In this document: positions 63,383 through 64,000 of the stretch, piece by piece
How positions within the stretch are numbered: the stretch's first letter is position 1
How the letters are laid out: every line of letters begins with the position of its first letter
NCBI GenBank assembly: GCA_012295275.1
Contig: CM022679.1
Span: forward strand, 17,248,342-17,312,341
Direction: 5' to 3'
Length of the DNA stretch: 64,000 bases
DNA from: Chrysomallon squamiferum
Taxonomy: Eukaryota; Mollusca; Gastropoda; Neomphalida; Peltospiridae
Notes under the pieces: generated by a model
What the model was told of the DNA's origin: nothing
The model's database searches: none
Seen by the model: the letters and a program-made list of their open reading frames with translations, nothing else
Program-made: the position numbers and the translations under genes

Positions 63383-64000
63383 CTTGGCTTTTAAGAAAAA
63401 ATTATCTCTATACTCAAATATAAAACGTTAATTAAGCTACACAACAAAACTTAAGTCTAAAAATAATGCTGAGATTGTTCCTGTAAGAATGAGCACCACA
63501 GAATGAAATGTCCAGTTGAAGGAAGATAACAAAATGTGTAAATTGGTAAATAACCAAATGCCAGAGCTGATGTTAATTCCCCAGAGTGCAGCAGGATATG
63601 ATGTAACAGTTATTACATAAGAAACCTTTGTCCTGGAAGACTGGCTGTGAACAAGCTAACAGATGTAGTAATCAACAAGCAGTAAAAAGATAATCCACTT
63701 TCTTCTTGTTGAATTTGTTTGGAAGACAATACAGTTTCACTAAAACACTATCAACTTTTGAGTAGCTGAGTTACTGATATACCAATACTCATAGAAAAAT
63801 GACCCAACATTTCTTCAAACATGAATAACTAAATCCCTTTTGAAAATATATACTAATATATTTCATTTTCATTTCTTTTATCTTTTTCTGACTTAGATTA
63901 CAACTTAAAACATTTAACCATGAAACTTGTTCACAAAATTGTTTATAAAATTGGAAACAAAAATAACAATCACATACTTATAAATATATATATAAAACAA
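63383..64000 (-). promoter_or_regulatory. RBFOX: Probable RBFOX 5' UTR and promoter region
   Basis: Sequence upstream of the first coding exon seen. The part up to about 63700 is more complex and richer in GC; beyond it the DNA is ordinary AT-rich sequence. The start site cannot be placed, and further 5' exons may lie outside the window. Confidence 0.35.

Noticed and set aside
1-64000. tRNA, rRNA, CRISPR arrays, operons or other prokaryotic features
   Set aside because: None seen. The base composition, introns and microsatellites are those of an animal nuclear genome.

Overview
The window is animal nuclear DNA: very AT-rich (about 70% by eye), with short exons, introns up to 26 kb with GT..AG ends, many microsatellites and at least two non-autonomous DNA transposons. 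The proteins fit an invertebrate, perhaps a spiralian such as a mollusc; the sequence does not fix the species. Almost all computed open frames over 60 codons are chance frames in AT-rich DNA. The real coding content is small and was found by assembling exons by eye from splice sites, codon phase and known protein families.

Layout. (1) 1-27785, minus strand: the 5' half of a cAMP-dependent protein kinase type I regulatory subunit gene. Exon 1 (27785-27621) encodes the dimerization/docking domain. After a 26.6 kb intron, exon 2 (979-824) carries the RRGAVSA inhibitory site. The cAMP-binding exons lie beyond position 1. Intron 1 holds a coding-like minus-strand exon (21445-20939) for an acidic protein starting MGNK, a coding-like plus-strand exon (17631-17811), a mariner-type MITE (2432-2641), and a 741 bp long-TIR element (9151-9891) inside one copy of a local duplication whose other copy (about 11161-11660) is its empty site. 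(2) 27.3-31.5 kb: promoter zone with several CRE/ATF-like sites, two of them full TGACGTCA, and a TATA-like box. (3) 31504-33044, plus strand: a four-exon gene, not recognised, for a 97-residue small membrane protein. (4) 33.3-43.3 kb: intergenic DNA and probable RBFOX 3' UTR, with a perfect match to the CTCF consensus. (5) 63382-43352, minus strand: a nearly complete RBFOX splicing-factor gene, ten coding exons in consistent phase giving a 338-residue protein with the Fox RRM.

How the parts work together. PKA RI holds the PKA catalytic subunit inactive until cAMP binds; CRE-like sites around its promoter suggest cAMP feedback. RBFOX binds UGCAUG to control neuronal and muscle splicing. Its 93-nt RRM exon is flanked by a dense cluster of GCAUG motifs, one touching the 3' splice site. 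This is the arrangement known for vertebrate Fox autoregulation, apparently conserved here. Best leads for new biology: the 97-residue protein with a second possible C-terminus by intron retention, the MGNK exon that could give PKA RI an N-terminus without its docking domain, and the RBFOX autoregulatory cluster.
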